Origin: Heterodera schachtii
Lineage: Eukaryota; Nematoda; Chromadorea; Rhabditida; Heteroderidae
Assembly (NCBI GenBank): GCA_023374025.1
Contig: SIJG01000003.1
Location: 2,324,416 to 2,388,415 of the forward strand
Direction: 5' to 3'
DNA: 64,000 nucleotides
Below are positions 43,482-54,712 of the stretch, piece after piece. The translations under genes and the position numbers were made by a program. Each line of letters opens with the position of its first letter. Positions within the stretch are counted from its first letter, which is position 1. Below the pieces are notes generated by a model, which worked only from the letters and a program-made list of their open reading frames with translations, made no database searches and had not been told where the DNA came from.

Positions 43482-44790
43482 ATGAAATTTAGTCCCGTTA
43501 GTCCCGGCCCAAATGGCCGGGACTTGGAAAATGGACCGGGGTCGGAGGAAGTGAAAATAGGGTGCCGAGTATTAGCTTTAACCTTTAGATACTATCTTGA
43601 AACACGACACGGCATTGTTTTTCAAGACAAAGAAAAACAAAAATTGATGAAGGATGCCCTTGTCGAATTCTGCGTTTCTGATTGCCGGCCATTTTCATTG
43701 ATAAGCGGAAAGGGGTAATACTCTGGAGCTTGGTGTCCCGGCGAAAAATAAACTTAATAATTTTCTTTTCGACTTTTCTAGTGTAAAAAAATACGCTGAT
43801 TACGGATCTGAGCTCAGAATTCGAAAATCATTGATTTTGTCTATGATTTTTCATCAAATACTTGATTTTTTAAATAAATTTTCACCTAAGAAAAACATGA
43901 AAACATGCGTTCTGGGTTTTTCGGTATCGCTGATCAAGAATCTGACATTAATTTTGACCAATTTCGAATCCCAGACCCGAACTCGGACAAAAAGTCGAAA
44001 ATTCAAAATTGATTTTTATGTGTGAGAATTTTGAATTTCGACTTTTGTTCGAATTCGGGTCCGGGATTCGAAATTGGTCAAAATTAATGTCAGATTCTTG
44101 ATCAGCGACCCAGAAAGCCCCCATAAATGTGTTTTAACGAATTTTAAAAAAGAAAAATTTCAATTAATTTTTTGCCGGGACACCAATTCTCCAGTATTAC
44201 CCGGAAATGGATTCATTCATTTTTTAGATGCCTTTTCAGAATTAATGTTAGTTTTAATTTACATTATGTACCCCGCCCCCATTTGCAGAATTGAACGCCA
44301 TTTAAAAAAACTATCAACAGATGCAAAAGAAATTCTCCCAAGTGAAAAGACTATTTCAAGGAAAGTAATTCAAGTTTTGGAAACAAAACAACCAGAATTA
44401 CATTCTTTGACATCGGAAATGGCTGAGAACGGTGGTGCGATTTCGCTGGATTTTTCACAAAAGCTTGGCACAGATTATTGTGTTATAGTTGCACATTTCA
44501 TCTCAAAAACATGGTAGGTTTTTTCCAGTTTTTTTTATCCCGAAAATAAAGAAAACTGATGCATTGTGCTTTGGTGCGTTCCAATTCCCGGCGATTTTCC
44601 AAGGACAAGACAAAACATCGAAGGATTTGTCAATGAGCAATTGGATTTTTTTGGATTAAAAAGGGAAAAACTATTTTGTCACCGATGAAGGCTCAAATGT
44701 GTGCCAGATTGGTGGTGAACGACACCGAAGGTATTTTGACATATTCTGTCGACAATTTCGAGGTACTTGTATTTTTGTTTGGTCATTCCA
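43482..44790 (+). pseudogene. hAT transposase relic, interrupted by a foldback element
   Basis: Three or four pieces in transposase order. About 43635-43718: QKLMKDALVEFCVSDCRPFS, the segment before the DDE fold. 44260-44517: LPSEKTISRKVIQVLETKQP, then GAISLDFSQKLGTDYCVIVA-HFISKTW, the first catalytic strand region. About 44660-44765: VTDEGSNVCQIGGERHRR and FDIFCRQF, the second Asp region. Pieces lie in different frames. Between the first two, an inverted-repeat element (43895-44125) is inserted. The C-terminal hATC dimerisation domain was not found. Clearly non-functional. Confidence 0.65.
43895..44125. repeat. Foldback element of the GATCAGCGACC family (copy 1)
   Basis: Two arms in inverted order: left TCGCTGATCAAGAATCTGAC...CGAACTCGGACAAAAAGTCG, right TCGACTTTTGTTCGAATTCG...GTCAGATTCTTGATCAGCGA. 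Related copies are listed at 59.9, 60.4-60.9, 61.2 and 63.4 kb. Confidence 0.85.
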
Positions 44791-45482
44791 AAAAATATGA
44801 ATTGAAAATTTTTTGATATAAAAAATCAATTGGACTATGCTCAAAAATAAAGTATTACAATTTTCGGCACCTTACGCAACCGTATGTCAATTCTACGTAG
44901 GACCATGACATTTTACAAATAATAAACCAAATCAATGTGACGCTAAGAGATACGCAATCACTTGTTGTCGAACTGAGGTAGATGAACCCAAACCACAGAA
45001 ATTAAACCTGCTAATTCAAGGCAAATTACACCGATACGCCAGGCACCACTATGGGTCAAGCCCAGTGTTAGACAAAATTGCTCATAACGCCAAATAGCGC
45101 ATTGGCGTAAATTTTTGCGCGCTATTTCAAACTTCTCTGATCCCTGCATTTTTGATTGTTATTTTGATCAGCCTAACTTTCTTCATAAACAATTAAACTG
45201 AATAAATTTGGTATGCAAAAAAAAAGATTTTAAAATGGAGTCTTTTTCTAAGCGAATGCTAACGAATTTAAGGCATTCAAACCACTCAAAAGTTTTCGAA
45301 ATATTAATGCGAAAACAATAAATAAAAGTGAGGTGAAAATTTAGTCAAAAATCTGGGTATTTATCGTTTTCTTTGTTGTTCTCTATGCCTCGGTCGTGCA
45401 GTGCATTCAACATCGTCGTGCTGAGCAATTTCTCAATGATCTTCTCTTGTGCGCCGAGATGAGAGTAGCGGCCAACCTAAAA

Positions 45483-46141
45483 TTAAGATTCAATGATCCG
45501 AAAAAATGAAACACCAAATTGTTGCATACTATGCATGTGTTCCATTCCCTGTTCGCTGATCAGACCCCACCAAAGATGAAAGCGCGCAAAAGCCAAAAGG
45601 GACGACATGGGCAGTGAGAAGGTGAAGCTTCGGGCGGACGGGGTAACGAGCGGCGTCAATTGTTCGGAGTTGCTGCCAGTGGGCGTAGAACAACTTCGTC
45701 CAATGTTCAAGTGAATTGAGATCCTCTGGATGAAGAATTTTGGCCCGGAGGGAACGGCACACCGATTTCCATCATCTCCACCGATGGCGCGTCTATTTCT
45801 GCGGTGTCATCGGTGTTGGAGTTGATGGTGGTGGTCCGTCGTTGTCGCGCGCGTTGCCTCTGATGTCGATGGCTCTTCTTCAGATGGGTGTGGCATTTCT
45901 TCATCGGTGTTAGGCTGAGGGAGCGGCTTAAATTTTGAAAAATTGAACATTTTATAAAAAATGAATGGAAAAACTCACTTTTCTTGGCCCATCTGGCTTT
46001 CGTCGCCTTTGCCATCTTTTCTTGCCTCTCCTCACGCCTTTTTCTCAACTGCTCAGCACCTTTTTTGCCTTGAAGTTTAAGTTCTAAATTTTTATTAGCC
46101 ATAAATCCTAAAAAATTGAGAAATTCCGGAAAAATTGACAA
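45483..46141 (-). pseudogene. Frameshifted transposable-element gene (HLLTAHVVPF / WWGLISEQGMEH type)
   Basis: The 5' part (about 46103-45985) starts MANKNLELKLQGKKGAEQLR with a Lys/Arg/Glu-rich helix and a GTGAGT donor. A second exon encodes acidic linkers in two frames (PHPSEEEPSTSEATRATT, then DDTAEIDAPSVEMMEIG), so it is frameshifted. The 3' part reads HPEDLNSLEHWTKLFYAHW and ARYPVRPKLHLLTAHVVPF in one frame and WWGLISEQGMEHMHS in another. This motif set belongs to a repeated element-borne protein family of invertebrates. It lies inside the hAT boundaries, in the opposite orientation to the transposase. Confidence 0.55.
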
Positions 46142-47279
46142 TTAAGTAATGTTCTTGGCCGAAATTCTTAACTAAATCACTGAAACTTTGTTCATTTTCT
46201 TTTTCTCTATCGATATGCAAAATTTGATGAAATTGTATGCAAAGAAAAAAAGCTATATGGAGAAAAGTAAATGTTGTTTTTTACGTAATAAAAATGAAGA
46301 GATAGTACGCCAAAGAGAGAGAAATTACAAAGAAAAAGAGAAACGACGAGATAGTACTAGAATTTTGCCACAAATCTTATATTTACTTGACAAAAATTGA
46401 CATTATGCCACAAAATTTTCAAAAATATGAGTTTATCTAAGAAATCAGAACAAAATTTGGTCACTACCCCAAAATCAGAACATTTCTGACAAATCAGAAC
46501 ATTTCTATTTTATCAGATTTGGACCCTCCAAATCAGAACATTTCTGATAAATCAGAACAGATCCGAACCCTGGTTTAAAGGTACAATTGTGGTATGTATG
46601 ACTGTATGAATTACACTTTATGCCGCGTTGTCTTCTTCCTCATTTCGTGTGCTAATTGGTCTCGAGACCGTACCAAAATTAAAATTGAAAAGGTCAAACT
46701 CAAGAACTCGCTGATGAATGCTTTCGTCATTCGGCCACTGTGCCTTTTCTATTCTCGACCTTCACCGCGGTGCCGTCCATCCCTCCACCGTTTTCGCCCC
46801 CATTTCCTCGAATTGGTGTGAAGCTTAATTTGCCGCTTCGGTGTCATTTTGTGCATTTTTTACACTTCGCCGCCTGCCAAGGCACTGATTTTACGCCATT
46901 CCTCCTCATTTAATGACGTACAAAAGGGCATCCAATGCAAACCCAACGAAAGATGAGCCACAAAAACCCCTCGGGGGCGGTGGAGGCGAAAAATGTACTC
47001 ATTTTGTTGTGGTGCTAAGGCGTTGTCAACCCTTAACATTTAACCACCACCATCACCATTACCCCACTCAGTCCTTTTATGGCATTTATAGGAAAAGAGG
47101 CGGAGAGGGAAGGCACACCCCGGGGGAGGAGGAGAAGGCCATATCACTTTCCATCAAAAAAAAAACAAAAAATTCAAAAACCAACTGCTTCCTTTCTCGC
47201 ACTTGAGACGCCTTCTTAAGTCAGTCACAGCCATTTTTGCGAAGAGAATAGGCACCACGGCACCACACCCCCCCCCCCA

Positions 47280-47360
47280 CCCAAAATGCCAATGAATACG
47301 GTCCCTCCCCCACCCAAAATGCCAATGATTTCAGCACATTGCCTCCTCCCAAATGCCGAT
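47280..47360 (+). promoter_or_regulatory. ATGCCA repeats upstream of a secreted-protein gene
   Basis: The unit CCCAAAATGCCAATGA occurs twice and CCCAAATGCCGATGA once, with ATGCC(A/G) at 47286, 47319 and 47353, that is 186, 153 and 119 bp before the proposed start. ATGCCA is the DOG-box word reported in promoters of dorsal-gland effector genes of Globodera. The link is suggestive only because the word is frequent elsewhere in this window. Confidence 0.35.
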
Positions 47361-47471
47361 GATTGCATTTTAATTTTTCATCGAAGGTTTTTCTGCTCGT
47401 CCGTCCGCTCCAACGCTTCGTCTCTTTGTCTTTGTACTGCTCCAATTTGTCGTCCCATCCTTGGCCATTCA

Positions 47472-48646
47472 ATGCTTTTTCCTCCCTTCGTTTTGCTGTT
47501 GGCTCCCATTCCATTGGCTTTTTCCCTTTGGCCCATCGTTTTGGCTGAACCCGTCTTTGCGTTGGACCATTTGTCACTGCAAAACCGTGCCTCCGATGAA
47601 AAGCATTCGTCCGCTTCCACCTCCTCTTCACTGTTATCGTCTGTCGCGTTGACAAAGTGTCAAAGTGACTATTTGTCCGCACTGATCCATCGCTGCATGA
47701 TAAGAGGAGCGCCCACAGCGATGGAGGGGCGCATTTGCTTTGCGGACGGTAAAAATGGCGCGGGAGGGGGGAGAAAGTCGTAATCACTAGTGATGCTCAA
47801 GACCGAAAATTTCCCGTGAGTCGCGAGACTTGACAGGCCGAAACTTTGAGCCAAGACTGAGATTGTCAACGGTCAGATAGGAAGTGCAAAAAATGAAAAA
47901 TGTAGGCTTTTTTTCTCGAGTCGATATCCTCGAGCATCACTAATAATCAGAGGATGGGTGGGATCACCTGGAGCAGAATCTGACCGAGTCGGTCCCGGAA
48001 CACATACGATACACATGCATTGTTCACCAACAACTCTTTTTCGGGCATTCAAATATATTTTTTGTGTATAATTTGTAACAATAAATGTTTCCAATTATTC
48101 CCATCTATCACTTTTTTCCCAATTTTGTATGCCCTTTTCCTTCTCTTGGACCCTTTTAACTCCCACTCTTGGCATTTGACTCACGGATTGAATTTTCTTT
48201 TGAATTTATACATCTTGGCATTTGGTCTCCCCACAGAAGTGCAACTCGCAGACGTGCACAAATTGGTCAACTACATCTCGGAGATGTGCTGCCTCCTTCG
48301 CTGTCAGGCCAAAACTTTAGAGCGCCTCTGCTGCAGACATGCGCAGCAGCAAGGACGATGCCGAAAGGTGCTAATTGTTTTGGTGAATGGCACGGCACGG
48401 CAACCAATTACTTATCCCCAAAGGGCACTTTTAGTTGATTGCATTGTTTTTATGCTTTCAAGCATTTGCTAATTAGCAGCGCAATTTAAATTTTACGTCA
48501 GATTAACCTTAATCATCATTGACTTTCAAATTCATATTCCTTGAATTCTTGTTATTTTCCTCTTTTTTTAATTCAAAAATGATTTCTCACAGGCCAATTG
48601 TCTACCGATTCGAGACCAAAAAGTGTTGTGGGAAGAAGCTCACTAA
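47472..48646 (+). CDS. Secreted Cys-rich protein (effector candidate), three exons
   Basis: Exons 47472-47748, 48237-48367 and 48593-48646 (phases 1/2 and 0/0) give 153 aa. The N-terminus MLFPPFVLLLAPIPLAFSLW is a signal peptide, probably cut near PVFA|LD. A Ser-rich linker follows, then a Cys-rich helical part: KCQSDYLSALIHRCM, GRICFADEVQLADVHKLVNY, SEMCCLLRCQ, LERLCCRHAQQQGRCRK. That is at least nine cysteines, two as CC pairs. Splice sites are G|GTAAAA, CCCCACAG, GTGCTA and TTCTCACAG. If the last intron is not used, the frame continues from 48368 to a stop at 48472. If a phase-2 donor exists, exon 3 would read PIVYRFETKKCCGKKL, so the C-terminus is uncertain. No homologue is recognised. 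Confidence 0.55.
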
Positions 48647-49130
48647 AAATAGAGAAAAGTATGATGAACAAAACGGAGAAAAAATGAAACAAAACGGAAT
48701 AACGAATTAATTGACTATCTGCATAATTTGAAAACTAATGAATTTGTCCGCACAATTAACACAAAATATTTTTAGCTGTAAATCTTCAATTTCCCTGATA
48801 AGAAATTTTACAAAAATGGCACCTTCTCTCGGACCGTAAAAAAACCCGGAAATATATAAAAATATGGAAATGTGGTGAACCCTTCCTTTGTTCGAATCCA
48901 GGAAAATATGCATGAAGTTCCAGCTCTAGTTATAGAGAATCTATCGAAGCTCAAAGTTTTTTTATAAGTGTACAAATATAACATGCATTTTTTTATATGT
49001 ATCAACAGAAATAATTTGGTAATTTCCAGATGGAAAAACCAACAATTGCAAGTTATTAGAACAATTTAAGCGTTCGAGAAGTTGTTTTGACTTTCAATAT
49101 AATGTCTATAAGCATTCATTGTGCCTTTTG

Positions 49131-51400
49131 CTACTTGGGCGGACATTCTGAAGACAGCAGCACCTTGTTGATGTCCTTTTCGTACATTTCCAACAAATCC
49201 TGAAAAAGACAGTATTTTCAATGTCATAAATTAATGCACTAAGTTCTCCTCACGCGCCGTTTTCCCCCAGAGAAAATTATTAATTTTTAAGAAATTATCT
49301 TATTGTTAGAAAGTTTTTAGAAAAAACCCAGCAATTTTTTGGAAATTAAAAAAAAAATGTTAGTAGTTCATCATAAACTGGTTGGAAATTTTTTCTTGGA
49401 ATTTCCTTATAAAAAAAACTGTATAAATTTTTATTTAGTTGATAATTTAATAAAAAAAACTGCATAAATTTTTATTTAGTTGATAATTTAATAAGTTAAT
49501 GAGGGGGGGGGGGGGGGGAAATGAGCTGCTCCCAACATAAATCCACTGTTCTGTGTGCAAATTTGGCACTTCCGATCAAAGAGACTGACTCTGTGCTCCA
49601 CTTTGAGCGGAATCCACTGGTCCTGCTCCACCAGCTTCTGCTTGTAGAAGGACGACTGCTCTCGGCGGCGTCGTTGCAAGTCGTTTTCGGCACGTGCAAA
49701 GCGAATGCGCAACGGCGCGGCAACGGCGGCGGAAGACGACGAAGCGGACGCAGTGCCGGAAGGAGCAGAATCAGCGGCCACGGAACGCGTCGAAGTGGAG
49801 GAAATGGACGAAGACGCTGAAGGTGGAAAAGCATTTGCATGTGCTATTAAACGGAAAAATTAACCCAACCCAATTTCTCACGCTTTAATGCGGTGGTACG
49901 CGCCGTCGACTCGCGCTCAATGGTCCCCCGCAAGGGCTTTCGCATTTCGAATGTTTTGTCCACCGGTAACAAAAAAAGACGACCTGAAACCAAGACATGA
50001 AGTCAAAGCAATAACTCAAAAATATATTGTGAAAAAATTGTAAGTTTAATTTTGTTTTCATTTTTTTTCGTCGGAAGGGGAAACGAGCTACTCCTCAAAA
50101 ATGACAAAGCATCACATCATCACCTTTTTTGAAGAATCCGACCGCGTAATTGAGCAAGCCTTGCTGGGAAAAGCCTTCCCCGGTGAACATTTCGTCGGAT
50201 GTCAAATCACTCCCGCCTTTGATTGCAGAGGAAGAGGCCGAAGCCGAAGGCGGCGGGGAGAAAAGGGCGGACGAAGAAGGGGTGTGATTCCTGAAGATTC
50301 AGACTTAGAAATTCCAAAAATTGTTACAATTAGTACAATTAATAAGAAAATGTCAAGAAAAAAATGTTCTATTCCAATAATTCTTTCTTTGAAAAAGTTG
50401 TTTGAAAATTAAAAAAAAATTCTCGGGGGGGGGGGGGGGGGACGTAGTGCACCCACATTGTCCGTCGCTTCCCCCCCCCCACACTTATTCCTTTGGGACT
50501 GACTTTGTCAGCAGTTCGGCAATTCCACCTCCACCGGCGAAAGTGGGGATGCAGGCCGATGCCATCGCCTCCTCCTCGAAGTCCGAGCCGAACCCAAGCC
50601 GCAAATGTTTGACCTGGGCCTTGTACTGTGCAAAAAATTTCCGTCCCGTCCGGTCGGTGCTGCATCGCTGTTCCTCCTCGTCTTCCTCCTCCTCCTCTCC
50701 GTCCTGTGCATTTCCGCGTCCGGGCAGCGCGCCATTGAAGCGACGCCGGAGCACATTCGGATGCTGCTGGGGGAATTGAAGTCGATTGATGGACACCGAC
50801 GAAGCAGCACCAGCAGAGTTTGCCATCTTTGCAATGCCACCAGCATCGGACGGAGCCAAAGGCAACAAATAGATGCCGACCTGCACAGAGAAAGGGATAA
50901 TAAATTCCGATTTAATTTTAAAAAATTCCGTTTCCATTTATATCGTTTGGCGCCGCGGAACATTCAAAAAAAATTTCGAGAAAAAGAACAGAAAATTTAT
51001 TCACCTGGATTAAGAAAACAGTAATTCATTATTTTTCTTGAAATCGCTAAAAAATTTCTTTTTTTTCTTGAAATTTTCTTATGAAAAATTGTCTAACAAT
51101 AAGATTTCTTCTTGGAAAATTTCTGCTAGAAAATATGCATCGTATAATTTTTCAAATAAATCCGTCCACAGTCCGTTCGCTTACTTCCGAAACGACTTCG
51201 TCTTCCTCGTCCCCTTCCTTCACTACAGGTGCCATTGCTTCTTCATGCCCATTTTGTTGTAATTGACTTCCCGTCCCATTCGCTTCTTCTTCCGGTTCAT
51301 CCTCAATGACAATTCTCTTCGCCTTCTTTCTCTTCACTTCCTCTTCGCCTTCATTCGGCTCGGCCTTTCGTCTTGCCGGCGGCGCTTTTTTTGGGCCCAT
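49131..51400 (-). CDS. POLR3E: RNA polymerase III subunit RPC5 (POLR3E) orthologue, six exons
   Basis: Exons 51400-51185, 50880-50504, 50290-50124, 49983-49882, 49816-49590 and 49199-49131 sum to 1158 nt (385 aa), all phases closing. The N-terminus is basic/acidic (MGPKKAPPARRK). The conserved RPC5 core follows: EDEVVSE-VGIYLLPLAP (compare VVQEIDVYLA), KAQVKHLRLGFGSDFEEEAM, LLNYAVGFFKKGRLFLLPVD (compare SRYAAALYRQGELHLTPLHG) and LRIRFARAENDLQRRRREQ ... QDQWIPLKV (compare ITVRFSRPESEQARQRR ... EEPWVHLHY). RPC5 is the Pol III-specific TFIIF-like subunit that pairs with RPC4 in tRNA and 5S transcription. The protein is short, lacking the long C-terminal part of vertebrate POLR3E. It lies 188 bp downstream of ANKRD49 on the same strand. 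Confidence 0.85.
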
Positions 51401-51588
51401 CAAAAAATTGGAAATATTGCAAATATAAAATTAACAAAAATATTGAAATTGTCAAAAACATAACAAAATTAGTAAAAAAGGATTTAAGTGTTTTTTTGTG
51501 TAATCCAAAATTGAAAAACAAAGTGTTCGAAAGCATAATTTGAGGTGATAGAAACGAGATTCAAAATGCGTACAAAATGTAAGAAAAA

Positions 51589-52634
51589 TTATTTCATGTG
51601 CTGCTGCAGCAACTCATAAATGGCGGGAAACGAACGGCGCGCCAAATTCATTGGTGTGTCGCCAGCAGCATTCATTGCGTTCATTTCAATCCCTTGAAAA
51701 AATGCATAGGTTAGGATATTAAAATATATAAAAATTGTAGATCAATTGACATGAAAATTGGTGTGCAAAGGAATTTTGATCAAAGAACCGAAAACTGATA
51801 GGAAAAAACCTGGCATCTCCAAAAGGTACTTGACGCTCATGCACTGCTTGTGCGGGTCATCCGCCATCGAATTAATTGCCAAATGGAGAGGCACAATTTT
51901 GCCTTAAAATAATCAACAAAAATTATCGAATTTGAAGTAAAGTAAAGTAGGAATGATAAAACTTATCTCAGTCCGACTGTTTACGTCAACACCCCAACTC
52001 AGAAGTGTGGCGATCACTTCGAAATTTCCCCAATTTGCAGCGGAATGCAACGGCGTCCAACCTTCGCTTGTCTTTGCTTCCGGGTCAGCACCTGAAAAGG
52101 AAATTGGACAAACAGAATAATGGAGAGTGAGAAGAGGCAGACTAAACTTTGCTTAGCAACCATTTGCACGTTTCGGATTTGTCACTGTAAGCAGCCCGAT
52201 GCAATGCTGTGTAATTATCGCGATCACGTGCCTTAAAACAAACTAAACATTAAAATATACAGATTTCAAAAAATGCACTAACCATCAAAAGATCAGGCCT
52301 TTCACTCAACAAAAGTTCCATCAAGTGCAAATTGCCCTCCTCCGCCGCGGAAAGAAACTGCTCAATCGGGTCACTCATATCCTTTAAAAAAGATTCTCAG
52401 AGAGCGAGATCAATTAAGAAACAACACAACTTTTTGCTCAATGCCTTGCTCATCCTCTTCCCAGCCGGAGATAAACATTGGCGGTTGATTTGCCATTTTA
52501 GTGGACATTATTTCACCAATTAATTGAGGGTTTGATTGTGCACCCAAATTTTGCTGCGGATCATATTCATCAAATTCATCATCATTCTCTCCATAATCAT
52601 CTTCAGTTACATCACCATCGTTATCAAAATGCAT
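51589..52634 (-). CDS. ANKRD49: Ankyrin repeat domain protein 49 (ANKRD49) orthologue, six exons
   Basis: Exons 52634-52431, 52381-52283, 52231-52147, 52091-51963, 51902-51810 and 51692-51589 total 714 nt (237 aa, human about 239). An acidic N-terminus (DNDGDVTEDDYGENDDEFDE) precedes a helix (IEQFLSAAEEGNLHLMELLL) and ankyrin repeats: RDRDNYTALHRAAYSDKSE, GADPEAKTSEGWTPLHSAAN, VPLHLAINSMADD and AAGDTPMNLARRSF. These follow the human order (RDEDEYTPLHRAAYSG, DGWTPLHSACKWNN). Junction 52147/52091 would need a TT-AG intron, or a GC-AG intron three residues earlier that drops Lys-Gly; this is the weakest splice. It sits 222 bp downstream of the next upstream minus-strand gene and 188 bp before RPC5, a nematode operon-like spacing. 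Confidence 0.85.
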
Positions 52635-52856
52635 TTTTTTCTCTAAATTAGAAAAAACTTGGTCAAAAACGGCTGTTACTTCGGTTATGGCTCTGGAAAA
52701 AAGGAAACAACAAAAAGAAAAAAGACATTATGCCAAAACTTTTAAAGTAATAATAAAGTTTAAATTTTCAACTGACGCTTTTCTGATCAAGCCTCGAGAA
52801 GCGAGAAGCAATCAGCTAAACGAAATGACCTTGATTACCTAACAATTTAAATTCTT

Positions 52857-53208
52857 TTAGAACGATTTTACTTCTAATTTATTCGCGTTCATTGTAAATG
52901 CAGAAAATTCCCCCAACAAAGAATCTTTCAATGAAGGAACTTGAGAGAAAATCGCTTGAACAAAAAATTCAGAAAACGGCTGCCAATTTGAAAGGTCATT
53001 AAAATAATTATTTAATTTTTTTAATTGTGAAATGAACAGTTGTTGATCATCGACTACCAGGTTCCTTCGAGGAAAAAGATTCATATTTGGTGCCTAACAG
53101 CATATCAACAAAAACCTTCAAGAAAGGACTTACTTTGCACGCTTTGCTGTGTGATACAAAAGTAACATAAATTTTATAAAATGATAAATCATTAAAAAGG
53201 GAAGGAAT
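52857..53208 (-). CDS. Hypothetical helical protein upstream of ANKRD49
   Basis: Exon 53208-53134 (IPSLFNDLSFYKIYVTFVSH, donor GTAAGT) joins in phase 0 with 53093-52857 (APNMNLFPRRNLVVDDQQLF, LKKLNNYFNDLSNWQPFSEF, then QAIFSQVPSLKDSLLGEFSA), TAA at 52859. About 103 residues; predicted mostly helical, hydrophobic-rich, no family recognised. The start is unresolved: the first in-frame ATG is inside exon 2 (53084), giving 75 aa with a trans-splicing-like acceptor before it, or an upstream exon is missing. It is divergent from the plus-strand gene at 53339 (130 bp between), which suggests a shared promoter region. Confidence 0.5.
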
Positions 53209-53338
53209 CTTAAAACATTTTTTGAAAGTCAAGCCATGCTAATTAAAAAATAAAAGCATAAGGTTAATTTGAATAATTAGCTTATTTAAGCCCTGCGCGC
53301 GTCAACAACACTCATTAAGCAAAAGCAACAAATCAAGA

Positions 53339-54078
53339 ATGGGAAAACGGACATTGTCTCAAGAACATGTCGACCAAAAGCCAAAAATAGCATTTTACCA
53401 AAACTTGAATTCGACTCTTGTGTCTTCGAGTGCTGGTAATCAGTGATGATTGGACTTGCTTGAATGATTTATTTTATTTTTTTTCATTCAGTTGAGCATT
53501 TTGAACAATCATTCAGTTATGAAGGGTTAGTGCCACCTGCGAATTTCGATGACATATGTTCAACTTCAAAAAATCACCATGGAAGCTTTGGCTCTGCCGG
53601 ATGCACTCCGGTGAAGAAAATGCAATGGGATAAGCACAACAACGCAGCAGAGGAAGACCAATGCTTTGGCCCAATGGTTGAATTTGGCGGTTGCGAGGCG
53701 AAGGGAACGCCGGAGAAAGTTGAACTGAACGAAAGCAGCGAAACGTTGGTGGACGATTTGAACCAACAGCTCAAAGAGTTGAAGGAAAAGCTGACAAGTG
53801 CAAACGAAAAACTTGGGACGGTTGCCAACCAAATGGACAAGACATTGAACGAGTCATTCGTTGGAATGGAGCAGCCAAACGAATGGGCCAACAAAGAAAG
53901 CGCAAATGGCACTCGGGACATGAAAACGACCAACAAAGGACTAAAGGGCAAATCCACACAAACAATGGGCTCCTGGTCCATGGGCTTCGGTGCTCCTTTT
54001 GGAAAAGACAATTCAGCAGTTCCGAAGATGTCTTCAGATTTTGAATGGTTGGCTTTTCAGGCTATTATCAAGAATTGA
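53339..54078 (+). CDS. Ser/Asn/Lys-rich protein with short coiled coil, two exons
   Basis: Exon 53339-53435 begins with ATG (MGKRTLSQEHVDQKPKIAF) and ends G|GTAATC. Exon 53492-54078 follows TTTCATTCAG and ends at TGA, giving 227 aa. The middle holds a heptad-like helix (LVDDLNQQLKELKEKLTSAN, EKLGTVANQMDKTLNESF); the rest is Asn/Ser/Gly-rich. No domain is recognised. Exon 2 also contains a GTTAGT donor at 53528 that is in phase with the coiled-coil exon at 54178 (via acceptor TGTGTTAAG), so an alternative transcript joining this start to the next gene is possible. Confidence 0.55.
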
Positions 54079-54177
54079 ATTTATTTGAAGCGTTTCTATT
54101 TTTCTATAACGAGTTGTTTAAAATTTATTTTTGAAAATAGACAAAGCTGAAGTTATTTGATTGTGTTAAGCAAAATG

Positions 54178-54562
54178 CGGACGGAGTGCAGGGAACTGAT
54201 GAGAAAGCACATCGAAACGCTCCGAGAGCATATGAAAGTGCGCGTGTTTTTGCTGCACGCCAAAAGGAAGGCAATGCCAGCGGCTGAGAAGAAAAATGGA
54301 CAGAGGAAATTCAAAGCATTGATGGACGAATTTGACGAAGCCAAACGCAAGATAAAGGCGGACTTTAAGCGTGGAAATGCGGACAAAGTGGGAAATCGAA
54401 GTTAAATTTCATTCAATTTACCATTTCGAATTGAGGGAATGATGGCGAAGCATTACGTGGAGATTGGCCAATTGCAGAGGGAGACGCGAATTCTGCAAGC
54501 GAAGCTTCAGCAAATTGTCAACGGGAAAAATGCCGTCGAAAATGCGTCGCGATTGTACTTTG
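54178..54562 (+). CDS. Coiled-coil exon pair (part of the following gene or a relic)
   Basis: Exon 1 (from ATG 54178) encodes MRTECRELMRKHIETLREHM ... KFKALMDEFDEAKRKIKADF with a possible GTGGGA donor at 54388. Exon 2 (54436-54562) encodes MMAKHYVEIGQLQRETRILQ, AKLQQIVNGKNAVENASRLY. Both are helical with Leu/Ile heptads. The inverted copy at 63376-62990 keeps them, with a GTTGTT after ASRLY where this copy has TTTGTT. The ancestral donor therefore seems lost here, leaving the connection to the exons from 54713 on unproven. Confidence 0.4.
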
Positions 54563-54712
54563 TTTTTACGCTTTATAGTCTTATTGGCAAGAAAAAAAAG
54601 CTTTCACATGGAGCTGAACAAAATGTCGCCGGAAATTTTTTTATTTTAAAGGGGAGGGATTTGCTGACCGGCCCTTTTCAATATATAATTTTTTTGTCCA
54701 TTGTTGGTAAAA

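Larger units (their letters stand above)
42608..46575. mobile_element. Decayed autonomous-type hAT element, about 4 kb
   Basis: The left end CCAGGGTTTCGGTTTGTTC (42608) and the right end GATCCGAACCCTGG (46562-46575) are inverted. Both carry subterminal motifs of the type AAATCAGAACATTTCT / AGAAATGTTCTGATTTGG and GGACCCTCCAAAT. Transposase pieces (43482-44780) lie inside. No clean 8-bp target duplication is visible. A related single end occurs at 58584 (CAGGGTTCCCATG). Confidence 0.6.

Noticed and set aside
47221..47787. Minus-strand 188-codon frame overlapping the secreted Cys-rich gene
   Set aside because: Low-complexity Lys/Arg/Trp content with repeated SLAFWVG, no splice context; the plus strand has a signal peptide and a matching second exon.
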